Source of the DNA: Aliivibrio fischeri | Lineage (GTDB): Bacteria > Pseudomonadota > Gammaproteobacteria > Enterobacterales > Vibrionaceae | Assembly (NCBI RefSeq): GCF_009727955.1 | Contig: NZ_WOBR01000007.1 | Location: 161,329-225,328, forward strand | Direction of reading: 5' to 3' | DNA length: 64,000 nt | Shown here: positions 38,751-48,745 of the stretch, in pieces | How positions within the stretch are numbered: position 1 is the first letter of the stretch | How the letters are laid out: each line of letters begins with the position of its first letter | Notes under the pieces: model-generated | What the model was told of the DNA's origin: nothing | The model's input: only the letters and a program-made list of their open reading frames with translations | Databases searched by the model: none | Translations under genes and position numbers: made by a program

Positions 38751-40050
38751 AACGTCCATATCTTTCAACAAACTTATACTGCTTACTACTTCATTAGTAA
38801 GCAGTTCTTGTTATGCTTATCTAACACCAAAACCACATATCGGTCCGGCAGGCGTAGAATACCAAAGTAATGTTGCTGTAGATTATGGCTATGATGACAA
38901 CGTAAATTATCAGTCAGACCATACGCCACATGTACAATCTGATTTCTTTAATGTTAAACCCTTTGTGCAATTAAAAGGGGTTCATAATGCAGATATCTAT
39001 ACCTTGCAATACACAGGCGACTATAGACAGTACCAAGAAAATAATACGTCCGATGATTACTATGACCATCACATTGTATTTATTGGCTCATGGAAAAAAG
39101 GATTGAACAACGATTTACTTTTCACCATAGAAAATACAACAGGTCACGAAAATCGAGGCGAAGGGTTAACTGATGGCTTATCTGCTGAACAGTTTCAAAA
39201 ATATGGTATTACTGATGTTTTAGAAACAAACATGTTTCATACAGAATTACGCTATAGTATTGATAAGCAAGATAGTATTGGAAAGTTAAGCTTTGCAGTT
39301 CAGTACAAAGACTTTACTTATGATGACAGAACTTCCAATTCTGCATCAGGGAGTATCTATAATTTTAACCAATACATTGAAGATCAAGAGTGGGATCAGA
39401 CAACATTCACTATTGAACTATTTGATCAAGCATCCAGTCGAACTCGTTTTCGTTATTCTATCGTTAGTAACTTAAGACACTACAAAATTAATAACCTTAA
39501 AGACACTAATGAAACGTTTTTTATCGCTGGCATTAAAACGATAAGAACAGGAAAAACAACGATAGATGCCAATATTGCTTGGCTTTATAAAGATTTCCCC
39601 AACAATCCTGATTCAGAGAATTTTGGGGGATTAAACTGGGATATAGACATCAAATGGAGCCCAGTAAGACACTCAAGTTTCCATTTTTACACAGATCAAT
39701 CAGTAGAAGACCCCACAGAAATTGGTGGTTATGTTCTAAATACTGAATATGGAACCAATTGGGAGCATTTCTGGTGGTCGAACAGACTTTCCACCACATT
39801 AGGTTATCGCTATAAAACCAGCGCAGATAAAGATAAAAGCTCCGATAAAGTTGAAACAAAAACAGAAGCGATAGCTAAAATTACCTATAAGTTTAGACCT
39901 TCGATTCAATTTGAACTGAGCTACCAACAACTTGTGAATGAATCTAATAAGGAATTCGATGATTTCACCATTAATTCAGTCGAAACGGTTACTCAAACGT
40001 TAGGCTATGATAAATCACTTATTATGTTTACAACTAAGGTGCAAATTTAG
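38734..40050 (+). CDS. Outer-membrane beta-barrel protein of the polysaccharide locus (VpsM-like position)
   Basis: A 438-residue secreted protein: signal peptide with core LILLTTSLVSSSCYA, followed by a region rich in alternating aromatic strands (for example DIYTLQYTGDYRQY, FRYSIVSNLRHY, FHFYTDQS) expected for a 14-18-stranded barrel. The start is a GTG overlapping the preceding gene by 17 bases, with AGGA upstream. Proteins of this kind occupy the same place, between the initiating transferase and the export protein, in vibrio vps-like loci, and may be the outer-membrane exit channel complementing a short Wza. Function is inferred from context. Confidence 0.78.
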   Translation: MIRPTKTSISFNKLILLTTSLVSSSCYAYLTPKPHIGPAGVEYQSNVAVDYGYDDNVNYQSDHTPHVQSDFFNVKPFVQLKGVHNADIYTLQYTGDYRQYQENNTSDDYYDHHIVFIGSWKKGLNNDLLFTIENTTGHENRGEGLTDGLSAEQFQKYGITDVLETNMFHTELRYSIDKQDSIGKLSFAVQYKDFTYDDRTSNSASGSIYNFNQYIEDQEWDQTTFTIELFDQASSRTRFRYSIVSNLRHYKINNLKDTNETFFIAGIKTIRTGKTTIDANIAWLYKDFPNNPDSENFGGLNWDIDIKWSPVRHSSFHFYTDQSVEDPTEIGGYVLNTEYGTNWEHFWWSNRLSTTLGYRYKTSADKDKSSDKVETKTEAIAKITYKFRPSIQFELSYQQLVNESNKEFDDFTINSVETVTQTLGYDKSLIMFTTKVQI

Positions 40051-40638
40051 ATGAAACCCTTATTTATTTCTTTTTGCCTATTTCTATCTTTTGTTTCTAA
40101 TGCGTTTGCATCTGAAGCTCAAGACACGCCTTCAAATACACAAGAAAAAGCAAAAACTGAACAATCTCAACCTAAAGAAGATCTTGGTTATATTTTAGGT
40201 GCTGGAGATACGATTCAAATATCTGTATTCAAAGAGCCTGAGATGACAACGCGCTTAAAAATACACCGTGGTGGTTATGTTAACTTCCCTTATCTTGGTG
40301 AAATAAAACTATCAGGCAGAACCCCAACACAAATTGAAGAAGATATCGAAGCAAGGTTAGCTGACGGGTACATCCTACAACCAATGGTAACAGTCAGCAT
40401 TGAAGCATTTCGCAAGTTCTTTATCAGTGGTGAAGTAGCAAACCCAAATGGGTACGAATTTCAGCCTGGCCTAACTGTTGAACAAGCTATTGCTATGGCT
40501 GGTGGTTTCACAGATAGATCTGATCGAGATTCTATAAACGTACGCTCAGCAGCAACAAATGAGTTAATCGAAGATGTAGCTCCAACCTACCCTGTAGGTC
40601 CGGGCGATGTAGTTATTATTGAACAGAGTTTTTTCTAA
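40051..40638 (+). CDS. Polysaccharide export protein (short Wza/VpsN type)
   Basis: A 195-residue periplasmic protein with signal peptide ending near SNAFA, then a Poly_export domain (about 45-125, LGAGDTIQISVFKEPEMTTRLKIHRGGYVNFPYLG) and one SLBB domain (about 128-190, FFISGEVANPNGYEFQPGLTVEQAIAMAGG). Unlike Wza it has no lipobox cysteine and no C-terminal amphipathic helix, so it cannot itself form the outer-membrane pore; the beta-barrel encoded just upstream may do that. It starts immediately after the preceding stop codon. Confidence 0.9.
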   Translation: MKPLFISFCLFLSFVSNAFASEAQDTPSNTQEKAKTEQSQPKEDLGYILGAGDTIQISVFKEPEMTTRLKIHRGGYVNFPYLGEIKLSGRTPTQIEEDIEARLADGYILQPMVTVSIEAFRKFFISGEVANPNGYEFQPGLTVEQAIAMAGGFTDRSDRDSINVRSAATNELIEDVAPTYPVGPGDVVIIEQSFF

Positions 40639-40641
40639 ATT

Positions 40642-42822
40642 ATGGCACTATCAATTATTGAAAATGGCAAAAAGCTAGAAAGTACAATCGATTTTTCAAA
40701 CTTTTTAAAAGAGTTTAAAAAATATCGTCTGCGCGTACTACTCGTTGTTTTGGCTATAACATTGGCTGCATTTCCGTTAATTAATGGAATGACACCTCAA
40801 TATACAGCAACAGCAACTATCGTTTTAAAAGCCAAAACAGATAACTCCACTCCAATTGATCAAGTGGAAGATTTTGATGCAACTCAAGCTGAATACTACC
40901 CAACTCAAGCTGAATTACTTCAATCAAAAACCGTTATTGAAGCAGCCGCTAAAAAATTAGATCTTATTAATCATCCGATCTTTGAAGCTGAGGATAAAGA
41001 TGAAAACATTCCTCAATCAGAGGAAGAACAGCTTTATTCAATAGTAAAAGCAATTAAGAAAAAGTTGTCCATATCTCCAGTTCGTTTTAGCCAATTAGTT
41101 CATGTTTCTTATGAATCCAAAGATTCTGATATGTCAGCATTAGTTGCTAATGCTGTAGTTGAAAGCTATATCGAGCTACAAGAACAAAGAAAAATAGAAA
41201 AAACTCAACAAGCTCAACAGTGGAATAACACCCGTATGAGTGAGCTAAAAGAGAAGATTAAACAACAAAAAGCCAATATTGATAAGTTTTTGTCAGATAA
41301 TGGGTTACTTACCTATCAAGGTGTTGATGGCTTTGAAACAGAGCAACTAGCGTTAGTTAACGATCGACTTGCAACCGCAAAAGAAAAACGAATCACAGCC
41401 AAAGCTAATTACAATACAATAAGCGAAGCTCTCGGTTATCCTCTAGAAGACGTAGCTACTTTACCAAGTATTTCTAACCATGCTCAATTACAAGATCTTC
41501 GAATTGCGTTAATTCAAGCAAAACGCACCTTATTCGATCTTCAAAAAATGTACGGCCCTAAAAACCGCCAAATATTAGAAGCTAACGCTCAAATAAAAGC
41601 GATTGAACTCCAAACGACAGCTCTTTTAAAAGAACTTAAAACAGGGTTATACAAAGAATACCAAGCTGCGATTGAAAGAGAGAACAAATACAGAGCTTTA
41701 CTCGCTGAGCAGAAAAAAGATTTCACAGCACTAGCGGCTAAAAAAGATACTTATAATACTATGAAGCTGGATCTTGATAAGACTCAAGAGCTGTATGAAA
41801 AAATATTTTTACGCAGTAAAGAACAAGAACTAACCGTTTTATATCGTGAACCAGTTGCTCGTTTGCTTGATGCTGCTACACCACCTCATAAACCAAGCAA
41901 ACCTAATAAAGCACTATTGCTAATTATGGTTTGTGCTATGGCGATCATCTTTAGTCTTCTATTTATCATCATAAAATCAGCGTTAAACAAATCAATCAAT
42001 AACTTAACTCAAGTTAATACCCGCTTAGGCTTGCAAGGTATAGGAGAGCTAATCACTCTAAATTATATTGATGAGCTAGCTTTGTTTACTAAAAACTTCT
42101 TTAAAAATAATTATTCAGCAGAAACTGTTCATGCTATTCGCACAACCATTCTTTTAGATGATAAACCTTGGCCTATCATTGGTTTAGCATCGACTGAATC
42201 CACTGAAAGTAATGAACTAAATAGTTATCTACTTGCATATTCATTTTCACAAGACAGATCAACCTTACTTATTGATTTAGATTATAGAAAAGAAATTTCA
42301 TTAACTGAAGCTATCCTAATGCAGAAAGAAAATGAAATAGATGCTAAGAAAACAGAGAATAATAATGACCTCGAAACCCTTCCTACATCCACTGTAATGG
42401 GTGTTGCAGAGGCATTAGAGCAAAAACACCCAATCAACGATTGTCTGATAAAAATTGAAAATAACTTAACATTTTTACCTCGTGGCACATTAACAGAAAC
42501 ACCATTAATCACCTTAGCTTCAGAAGAGCTAAGTAGCCAACTAAAAGAGTTAAGCAAACAATTTGAACAAGTTATCGTTAATTTACCAGCAATGACAGAA
42601 AGCAAAGATGCTCAACTAATCGCTCGCCACCTATCAGGTGTAATTTACACTGTGCAAGCTGGTGAACTGAGCGCTAATCATATCCTTGCTAACATTGAAA
42701 AAATTAAACAAGTTCAAACACCAATTATGGGTGTAATACTTACTGATGTTCAAAACGACGAATTAGAAACAGAAGAAGCCAAGCAACAATTAATCCACCA
42801 AAATGATGACATTTTAGGTTAA
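40642..42822 (+). CDS. Wzc-like chain-length protein with degenerate kinase domain
   Basis: A 726-residue inner-membrane co-polymerase. A Wzz domain with flanking transmembrane helices (about 32-50 and 428-450) encloses a long periplasmic coiled coil (about 180-400). The C-terminal cytoplasmic part (about 500-726) has the layout of a bacterial tyrosine kinase, but the Walker A region reads IIGLASTESTESNELNS (no GKS/T), Walker A' is kept as TLLIDLDYR, and Walker B reads VIVNLPAM with Asn replacing Asp. No C-terminal tyrosine cluster exists. It likely controls chain length without kinase activity; that is inference from the missing motifs. Confidence 0.86.
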   Translation: MALSIIENGKKLESTIDFSNFLKEFKKYRLRVLLVVLAITLAAFPLINGMTPQYTATATIVLKAKTDNSTPIDQVEDFDATQAEYYPTQAELLQSKTVIEAAAKKLDLINHPIFEAEDKDENIPQSEEEQLYSIVKAIKKKLSISPVRFSQLVHVSYESKDSDMSALVANAVVESYIELQEQRKIEKTQQAQQWNNTRMSELKEKIKQQKANIDKFLSDNGLLTYQGVDGFETEQLALVNDRLATAKEKRITAKANYNTISEALGYPLEDVATLPSISNHAQLQDLRIALIQAKRTLFDLQKMYGPKNRQILEANAQIKAIELQTTALLKELKTGLYKEYQAAIERENKYRALLAEQKKDFTALAAKKDTYNTMKLDLDKTQELYEKIFLRSKEQELTVLYREPVARLLDAATPPHKPSKPNKALLLIMVCAMAIIFSLLFIIIKSALNKSINNLTQVNTRLGLQGIGELITLNYIDELALFTKNFFKNNYSAETVHAIRTTILLDDKPWPIIGLASTESTESNELNSYLLAYSFSQDRSTLLIDLDYRKEISLTEAILMQKENEIDAKKTENNNDLETLPTSTVMGVAEALEQKHPINDCLIKIENNLTFLPRGTLTETPLITLASEELSSQLKELSKQFEQVIVNLPAMTESKDAQLIARHLSGVIYTVQAGELSANHILANIEKIKQVQTPIMGVILTDVQNDELETEEAKQQLIHQNDDILG

Positions 42823-42826
42823 TAAT

Positions 42827-44032
42827 ATGAGCTTGCTAAAAAGTATTACTACGATAGCAGGAGCATCAGTGATATCTCAGATCATTGGTGCAATTTCAAT
42901 TTGGTTGATATCTCATAAATACAATATGTCACAGGTCGGCATTTATGCACTTGTGTACAGTATTGTTTTAATTGGAGCACAAATTTGTACTTTTGCATCA
43001 CAGTTATTGTTACCAAAGCAAAATGACAATAATTTATCGCAAAATATCGTATTCTCTTTACTCCAGAGTATGCTTATAGCTCTTCCTTACAGCTATATCA
43101 TGACGCTATTTTTTGAGCAAAATGGATACATACTCTATGTTCTAACATTTTGTCATGCTTGGATTCTTGTATCTGAAAATTTACTACTACGTGTAGAAAA
43201 AATCCGTTTATTAGCCTTCCAGCGGATCTCAGTGTCATTATTGGTTATCGGCGCTATATTCTTCACTCCGAATATTGGGTCATTCTATGTTTGTTGGGCT
43301 GCAGGATTATTATTCCTTATCTGCGCATGGTTAACCTATTCGGTCTCATTTACTCAAATTTCTATATCTCACTTTTCATTTTCAAATAATTTAGCATTTA
43401 TTAAAGAAAACCGAGCTCATTTATCAGGGATTGGGAGTGCAGAAGTACTTGCTATGGCTAACAATAACCTACCAACACTATTAATTAACTTTTGGTTTTC
43501 TCCATTAACCGCTGGTTATTTTGCTGTAGTTAATCGTTTTTGTTTGGCTCCAGTGACCATTGTTGGCAATGCAGTCAGAAACTCAATTTTTTCTAAGTGG
43601 TCAATTGATTTTCGAAATAATACCTTCAACTTTCATGAGTTTAAAAAAGTTCGCTTAATGTTATTGGTATTAGGTCTAATAGCGACCGCTGGTGTATTAA
43701 TTTTTTATCCTTTAATCATGCAATTAGGTTTTAATGATGAATGGCTAAGCTCGGTACCAACCTCTCGTTATATGCTTCCTTATTTATTACCGGCACTGGC
43801 AGTGTGTCCTCTGACAGTCATTGAATTGGTATTTGGTTCACCAAAATATTTCCTTCGCATTCAAATTGAGCAATTACTAGTAATCGTGCTCGCTTTTGTT
43901 GTATTCCCTTACTTCCACAAAGATTATGCTTATTCTGTTTTATTATTTGCGGTTCTATCGTTTATTCGTTACGCCTTTATTTATTTAAAAGTAAACAAAA
44001 GAGCACACCTTTTAGCTAAGGAAGATGCTTAA
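42827..44032 (+). CDS. Polysaccharide flippase, Wzx/MATE-like
   Basis: A 401-residue polytopic membrane protein with about 11-12 hydrophobic helices and the N-terminal pattern of polysaccharide-synthesis flippases (TTIAGASVISQIIGAISIWLIS). It would move undecaprenyl-linked repeat units across the inner membrane. Sequence of this family is weakly conserved, so the call also rests on its place before the polymerase gene. It starts four bases after the Wzc-like gene. Confidence 0.82.
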   Translation: MSLLKSITTIAGASVISQIIGAISIWLISHKYNMSQVGIYALVYSIVLIGAQICTFASQLLLPKQNDNNLSQNIVFSLLQSMLIALPYSYIMTLFFEQNGYILYVLTFCHAWILVSENLLLRVEKIRLLAFQRISVSLLVIGAIFFTPNIGSFYVCWAAGLLFLICAWLTYSVSFTQISISHFSFSNNLAFIKENRAHLSGIGSAEVLAMANNNLPTLLINFWFSPLTAGYFAVVNRFCLAPVTIVGNAVRNSIFSKWSIDFRNNTFNFHEFKKVRLMLLVLGLIATAGVLIFYPLIMQLGFNDEWLSSVPTSRYMLPYLLPALAVCPLTVIELVFGSPKYFLRIQIEQLLVIVLAFVVFPYFHKDYAYSVLLFAVLSFIRYAFIYLKVNKRAHLLAKEDA

Positions 44033-44034
44033 TA

Positions 44035-45414
44035 ATGAAAATGAATACGGGCTTATATCTTCAAATCTATGCCATATTTACCCTTGTATTTTGCGGCTCG
44101 ACACAATATTTCACAGGTGTTTCTGCTGTTTTATGGCTGCCGTTTTTGCTCGCTTTCACCATGACGGGGTTATTATTACTACAAGTTCGTTATTCTCCCC
44201 TGAATTTAGACCATAAAGAAATGATCATCTTGATACTATTTCTTGGCTTTTTTGGCATAGCATTAGTTAGCACTTACTTACAAAATGGGGTTACGATTAC
44301 AATTGTAGGTTTAAAGAATGAACTTGCACTCTCATTAATACTGTTTTGTTTATTACTTCGGTTTTGTCGCGAATCACAAATATATAGAGTAACAAAAACA
44401 CTCTATTGGATTTTCTATGCTCAATTTCCCGTTGTCTTGTATCAAGTGTTTGTTATTTTACCTCAGAGAGTTGCATCTGAAGGTGAATTTGAAAAGTGGG
44501 ATTCCGTCGTAGGTACCTTTGGCGGCGACCCTATGGGGGGAGGAAATACCGCTGCGATGGGGTTATTCTGTTTATTGATAATGCTATTAAAACTTTCAGA
44601 ATATAAACATGGTTTAACAACAATAAAATCAACGATTTTACATATTGGTGCCGCGTTCACTCTCTGTATTTTAGGTGAGATTAAATTTGTTATTTTACTC
44701 TCCCCTATACTACTAGCTTATGTATGGCTTGCTCCAAGTTATATTAAGGGAATGAAAAGTTATGATATTAAAATTATCTTAGCTATTGTGAGTGGCATGC
44801 TACTACTCATGAGTATTGCTATCTTACTGCTTTCTCTTTCTTACTCATCCGCTTTTGGCAGTGATCCAACCAAAGGGCCGTTAGATATATTCATTGATTC
44901 ATTAGAGTATATTTTTGATCCTAACTACATAATGCCATCAGGTGAACTCGGTCGAATGACCACTATTTTCTTTTGGCTAGAACATAACGATTTATTCGGT
45001 TTACCAAGTACGCTATTTGGTTATGGATTAAATACCACAAACCACGGTAGCGCTGTAGCTCCCGGTTTTTTAAATGTGGTTTTTAATGTCATTCTCGATT
45101 CAACAGCTCTTAGTGTTCTTTTATGGGAATTAGGCATCATAGGTACGCTTTTTTTCATTTCAATGACAATTTATATTCTTAAGGTCTGTAAACCTACCCC
45201 CCTATTTAATCGCAAGGATGTAGCAAAAGAAGACATCAGGTTAATGAGCTATCCACCAGCATTTAACGCATTTGCTATCGGGTGTTTATTAAGCCTTCCA
45301 TATAGTCAAATATTGATGCTTGTTCCCATGCTTCAATTTCTTTTTTACTTATCATTAGGCTCAAACCTAGTGATCCGAAAATCACTGATCACGGCGGCAG
45401 AAAACCATGACTAA
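44035..45414 (+). CDS. Polysaccharide polymerase, Wzy/O-antigen ligase-like
   Basis: A 459-residue protein with about 11 transmembrane helices and a large periplasmic loop between about residues 270 and 345, the arrangement of Wzy polymerases. No sharply conserved motif confirms activity; the loop segment LFGLPSTLFGYGLNTTNHG fits the family pattern. It starts two bases after the flippase stop and overlaps the next glycosyltransferase by eight bases. It probably polymerises repeat units on the periplasmic side. Wzy against O-antigen ligase cannot be decided by sequence; context favours Wzy. Confidence 0.8.
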   Translation: MKMNTGLYLQIYAIFTLVFCGSTQYFTGVSAVLWLPFLLAFTMTGLLLLQVRYSPLNLDHKEMIILILFLGFFGIALVSTYLQNGVTITIVGLKNELALSLILFCLLLRFCRESQIYRVTKTLYWIFYAQFPVVLYQVFVILPQRVASEGEFEKWDSVVGTFGGDPMGGGNTAAMGLFCLLIMLLKLSEYKHGLTTIKSTILHIGAAFTLCILGEIKFVILLSPILLAYVWLAPSYIKGMKSYDIKIILAIVSGMLLLMSIAILLLSLSYSSAFGSDPTKGPLDIFIDSLEYIFDPNYIMPSGELGRMTTIFFWLEHNDLFGLPSTLFGYGLNTTNHGSAVAPGFLNVVFNVILDSTALSVLLWELGIIGTLFFISMTIYILKVCKPTPLFNRKDVAKEDIRLMSYPPAFNAFAIGCLLSLPYSQILMLVPMLQFLFYLSLGSNLVIRKSLITAAENHD

Positions 45415-46405
45415 ACTTCCATTTATCTCAGTCATTATCAAGACTTATAATGAAGAAGCAGGCATAGAGAAAACTATCTCCAGCATCAAAAAAAATATGG
45501 GGACATTCCCCCATAAAATTATTGTCGCTGATAGTTTATCTACCGACAAAACTCAAGAGATAGCAACGAAAATGAATACAACCGTTGTTTCTCTAACCGA
45601 TGCAAATGATCGCTGCTGCGGTGTTGGACATCAACTTGGCTACCTTTATAGCGAAGGTGATTTCCTGCTACTTCTTGATGGTGATATGGAATTGGAATCA
45701 GGGTTTATTGAACGAGGTGTATCCTTCTTACTTGAAAACACTCAATATGCAGGCGTTGCGGGCTCTGTAGAAATGGATGATGTTGATAGTTATGAATTTA
45801 AATCTCGTAAACAGCGCCTTCATCAAATTTACCCTATCGGTGATTGCTCACATTTAGGTGGTGGTGGTCTTTATCGAAAATCAGCCATTGATGAAATTGG
45901 CTATTTAACCAATCGTAATCTTCATGCTTATGAAGAGTCAGAGCTTGGAATGCGTTTAACTCACGCCGGGTATAAATTACATCGACTTAATGTTCCTTAT
46001 TTTTTCCATACATCATATACCATGTCATCATTAGCATTAATGAAGCACCGCTGGAAAGGCGGCTACCTTTTTGCACCTGGAGAATTAGTGAAAGGTGCTT
46101 TTGGAACGCCGTTATTTTCACACGCTCTAAAAACCATTAAGAATGAAGCTATCTTTGCTGTCTATTTACTCATTTTATTCGTTTCATTACTTTCACTTAA
46201 TCCAATGTTAATTGGAGCGACTTCCTTACCTTTATTCGCTTTCATCGGATTAAAAACAATAAAAAATCGTTCTATTAGAGATGCCCTTCAAAGCGTACTA
46301 AATCTTTCAGTCTTTGCAGCAGGATTAATTAGAGGATTATTTATCCCTTTAAAAGACCCAAAAACACCACCACCACATACCGTTATTAATGAGGGTAAAA
46401 AATGA
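45407..46405 (+). CDS. Glycosyltransferase family 2
   Basis: A 332-residue GT-A fold enzyme. The nucleotide-sugar binding N-terminus SVIIKTYNEEAGIEKTISSI, the DxD-type motif LLLDGDMELE and the acceptor-site motif YEESELGMRL are visible. Two or three hydrophobic helices follow at the C-terminus (about 245-310), anchoring it to the inner membrane. It adds a sugar to the lipid-linked repeat unit; sugar identity cannot be read. It overlaps both neighbours (eight and four bases), so translation is coupled. Confidence 0.9.
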   Translation: MTKLPFISVIIKTYNEEAGIEKTISSIKKNMGTFPHKIIVADSLSTDKTQEIATKMNTTVVSLTDANDRCCGVGHQLGYLYSEGDFLLLLDGDMELESGFIERGVSFLLENTQYAGVAGSVEMDDVDSYEFKSRKQRLHQIYPIGDCSHLGGGGLYRKSAIDEIGYLTNRNLHAYEESELGMRLTHAGYKLHRLNVPYFFHTSYTMSSLALMKHRWKGGYLFAPGELVKGAFGTPLFSHALKTIKNEAIFAVYLLILFVSLLSLNPMLIGATSLPLFAFIGLKTIKNRSIRDALQSVLNLSVFAAGLIRGLFIPLKDPKTPPPHTVINEGKK

Positions 46406-47607
46406 AAATTCTATTAGTTAATAAATTCTTCTTTATGAAAGGTGGCGCTGAAACTGTTTATTTCCAAGAGCGAGATATGCTGCTTTCTGAAGGAGTAAAA
46501 ATCGTCGAATTTTCAATGCAGCATGAAAAAAATATTGAATCCGAATACTCTGATTTTTTTGTTCAGAATGTCGATTATTATCAAGAACAGACCATAAAAG
46601 ATAAACTCACAACAGCTATTAATTTCATTCATAACAAACAAGCATGTGAAAAGCTGCAAGCTCTATTAGAACAAGAAAAGCCTGATTTAGTACATTTTCA
46701 TAATATCTATCATCAACTGACACCATCTATTATTAAAGTGGCTAAACAATTTGGCTGTAAAACGGTACTGACTGCTCATGATACTAAAATAGCTTGCCCA
46801 AGCTACACTATGTATCGCAATGGCCATACATGTGAAGCCTGTGTTCATGGTTCTGTTTGGAATGCAACTAAGTATCGCTGCCAAGAAGGGTCATTAAGTA
46901 AAAGTGTCTTATTATCTTTAGAAGCGATATATCAAAAAATCAGCAAAAATTATCAATACCTAGATGCTATCGTTTCTCCAAGTCGCTTTTTAGGGCGATT
47001 CATTCAACAAAAACTGCCACATAACCGCATTGAAGTCATCGTTAATGGTATTGATGAAAACGTTTCTTTAGAGGGAATAAAAGATAGTGGTTACTACCTT
47101 TACCTAGGACGATTAAGTCAAGAAAAGGGAGTGCCTACATTAGCAAAAGCTCATCAACTGATGACAGAAAAAGCTAAATTAAAAATCGTTGGAGATGGTC
47201 CTGTTTTTAATCAATTAAAAGAAAACTATCCAACCGCAGAGCTACTTGGTTTCAAAAGTGGTGAGGAGCTTTTAACGCTAATTAAAGAAGCTAAAGCCGT
47301 GATTGTCCCATCAGAGTGTTATGAAAACTGCTCGATGTCAGTAATAGAAGCTATGTCTTATGGGAAACCAGTTATAGGTTCACAAATTGGTGGGATACCA
47401 GAACAAATTCGCGATGGTATAGATGGCTATTTATTTGAAGCAGGCAATGCTCAAGCTCTGGCCGATCAACTGGATTTACTGGTTAAAGAACCAAAGAAAA
47501 CCATTGAGATGGGAAAAAATGCAAAAGAACGCTTTTTAAGTAAGTACACGCTAACTAAACATAAAAGCGATTTACTAAATCTATATCAAGAACTATTAAA
47601 AGGATAA
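46402..47607 (+). CDS. Glycosyltransferase family 4
   Basis: A 401-residue GT-B fold enzyme. It begins with the acceptor-domain motif NKFFFMKGGAETVYF and carries the donor-domain EX7E-type motif ECYENCSMSVIEAMSYGKP near residues 300-320. Four cysteines in the middle (CPSYTMYRNGHTCEACVHG and YRCQEG) match a zinc-like insert seen in a subgroup of these transferases. A retaining mechanism is expected from the family. Its ATG overlaps the preceding stop. Confidence 0.9.
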   Translation: MKILLVNKFFFMKGGAETVYFQERDMLLSEGVKIVEFSMQHEKNIESEYSDFFVQNVDYYQEQTIKDKLTTAINFIHNKQACEKLQALLEQEKPDLVHFHNIYHQLTPSIIKVAKQFGCKTVLTAHDTKIACPSYTMYRNGHTCEACVHGSVWNATKYRCQEGSLSKSVLLSLEAIYQKISKNYQYLDAIVSPSRFLGRFIQQKLPHNRIEVIVNGIDENVSLEGIKDSGYYLYLGRLSQEKGVPTLAKAHQLMTEKAKLKIVGDGPVFNQLKENYPTAELLGFKSGEELLTLIKEAKAVIVPSECYENCSMSVIEAMSYGKPVIGSQIGGIPEQIRDGIDGYLFEAGNAQALADQLDLLVKEPKKTIEMGKNAKERFLSKYTLTKHKSDLLNLYQELLKG

Positions 47608-47611
47608 TAAC

Positions 47612-48745
47612 ATGACAGATAAGATTACCGTCATAGGCACTCGAGGGATCCCTAACGTATTGGGAGGCGTAGAAACTCATTGCCAACATCTTTATCCTGA
47701 AATTCATCGTCAATTCAATACTGATATCTGCGTGATTGCTCGCTCACCGTATGTAGATTATAAAACATCTTCATATCAAGGTGTGAAAACTAAAGCCGTT
47801 TGGGCTCCTAAGAAAAAATCTCTTGAAGCAATTATTCATTCTACCTTAGCTTCTTTTTCTACTCTTTTTGATAAATCGAAAGTTGTGCACGTACACGCAA
47901 TAGGGCCAGGGTTAGTCGTTCCTTTATTACGCTTATTAGGAAAAAAAGTAGTTTTTACTCATCATGGTCCAGATTATGATCGCCAAAAATGGGGAGGATT
48001 TGCCAAACGTATTCTTCAACTAGGTGAAAAGTTAGCAGCTACTTACGCAAATGAAGTCATTGTTATTTCAGAAGTTATTAATGACATCATCAAAGAAAAA
48101 TACAATCGCTACGATGCTCATCTTATTTATAATGGTGTAAAACTACCAACACAATTGCCGCAAGAAAAAATTGACTCAGCACTTACTAAGTTTTCACTCA
48201 CAGCAGGAAACTACTTTGTAGCTGTTGGTCGATTTGTTGAAGAGAAAGGGTTTCATGATCTAATTAACGCTTATCAACAAGCTAACCTTAATATTCCATT
48301 AGTTATTATGGGCGATACTGATCACCCAACTCCTTATAGTGAAAAACTCAAACAACAAGCAAGAGATGTTGAGGGAGTTATTCTTACTGGCTTTTTAAAA
48401 GGTGAAGAACTGCAAGCCATTTTCTCTCAAGCAAAAACGTTTGTAATGCCGTCATATCACGAAGGTCTGCCAATCGCGTTACTTGAAGCTATGTCTTACT
48501 CACTACCTGCGATAGTAAGTAATATTCCTGCTAACTTAGAAGTAAAATTAACTCCAGATACATATTTTCCTGTTGGTGATACCCAAGAGTTAACAAAGCA
48601 ACTCGTTCAACATGCTAACAATGAGTATTACACAACCAATTATAAATCTTACCTTGAATATTATGATTGGGAGAAAATAGCAACTCAAACTATGGCAGTA
48701 TATCAAAACGCGTTAACTAAGAAGGCATCAAGTGAACAATCATAA
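47612..48745 (+). CDS. Glycosyltransferase family 4
   Basis: A 377-residue GT-B enzyme with the N-terminal signature VIGTRGIPNVLGGVETHCQHL, typical of a group often named after rhamnosyl- or mannosyl-transferases, and the donor-site motif SYHEGLPIALLEAMSYSLP. It is the third transferase of the locus, suggesting a repeat unit of about four sugars including the first one. Sugar specificity is unknown. It overlaps the following small gene by 14 bases. Confidence 0.9.
   Translation: MTDKITVIGTRGIPNVLGGVETHCQHLYPEIHRQFNTDICVIARSPYVDYKTSSYQGVKTKAVWAPKKKSLEAIIHSTLASFSTLFDKSKVVHVHAIGPGLVVPLLRLLGKKVVFTHHGPDYDRQKWGGFAKRILQLGEKLAATYANEVIVISEVINDIIKEKYNRYDAHLIYNGVKLPTQLPQEKIDSALTKFSLTAGNYFVAVGRFVEEKGFHDLINAYQQANLNIPLVIMGDTDHPTPYSEKLKQQARDVEGVILTGFLKGEELQAIFSQAKTFVMPSYHEGLPIALLEAMSYSLPAIVSNIPANLEVKLTPDTYFPVGDTQELTKQLVQHANNEYYTTNYKSYLEYYDWEKIATQTMAVYQNALTKKASSEQS

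Noticed and set aside
40642..42822. Calling this gene an active tyrosine kinase Wzc
   Set aside because: Walker A and B residues and the C-terminal tyrosine cluster are missing.
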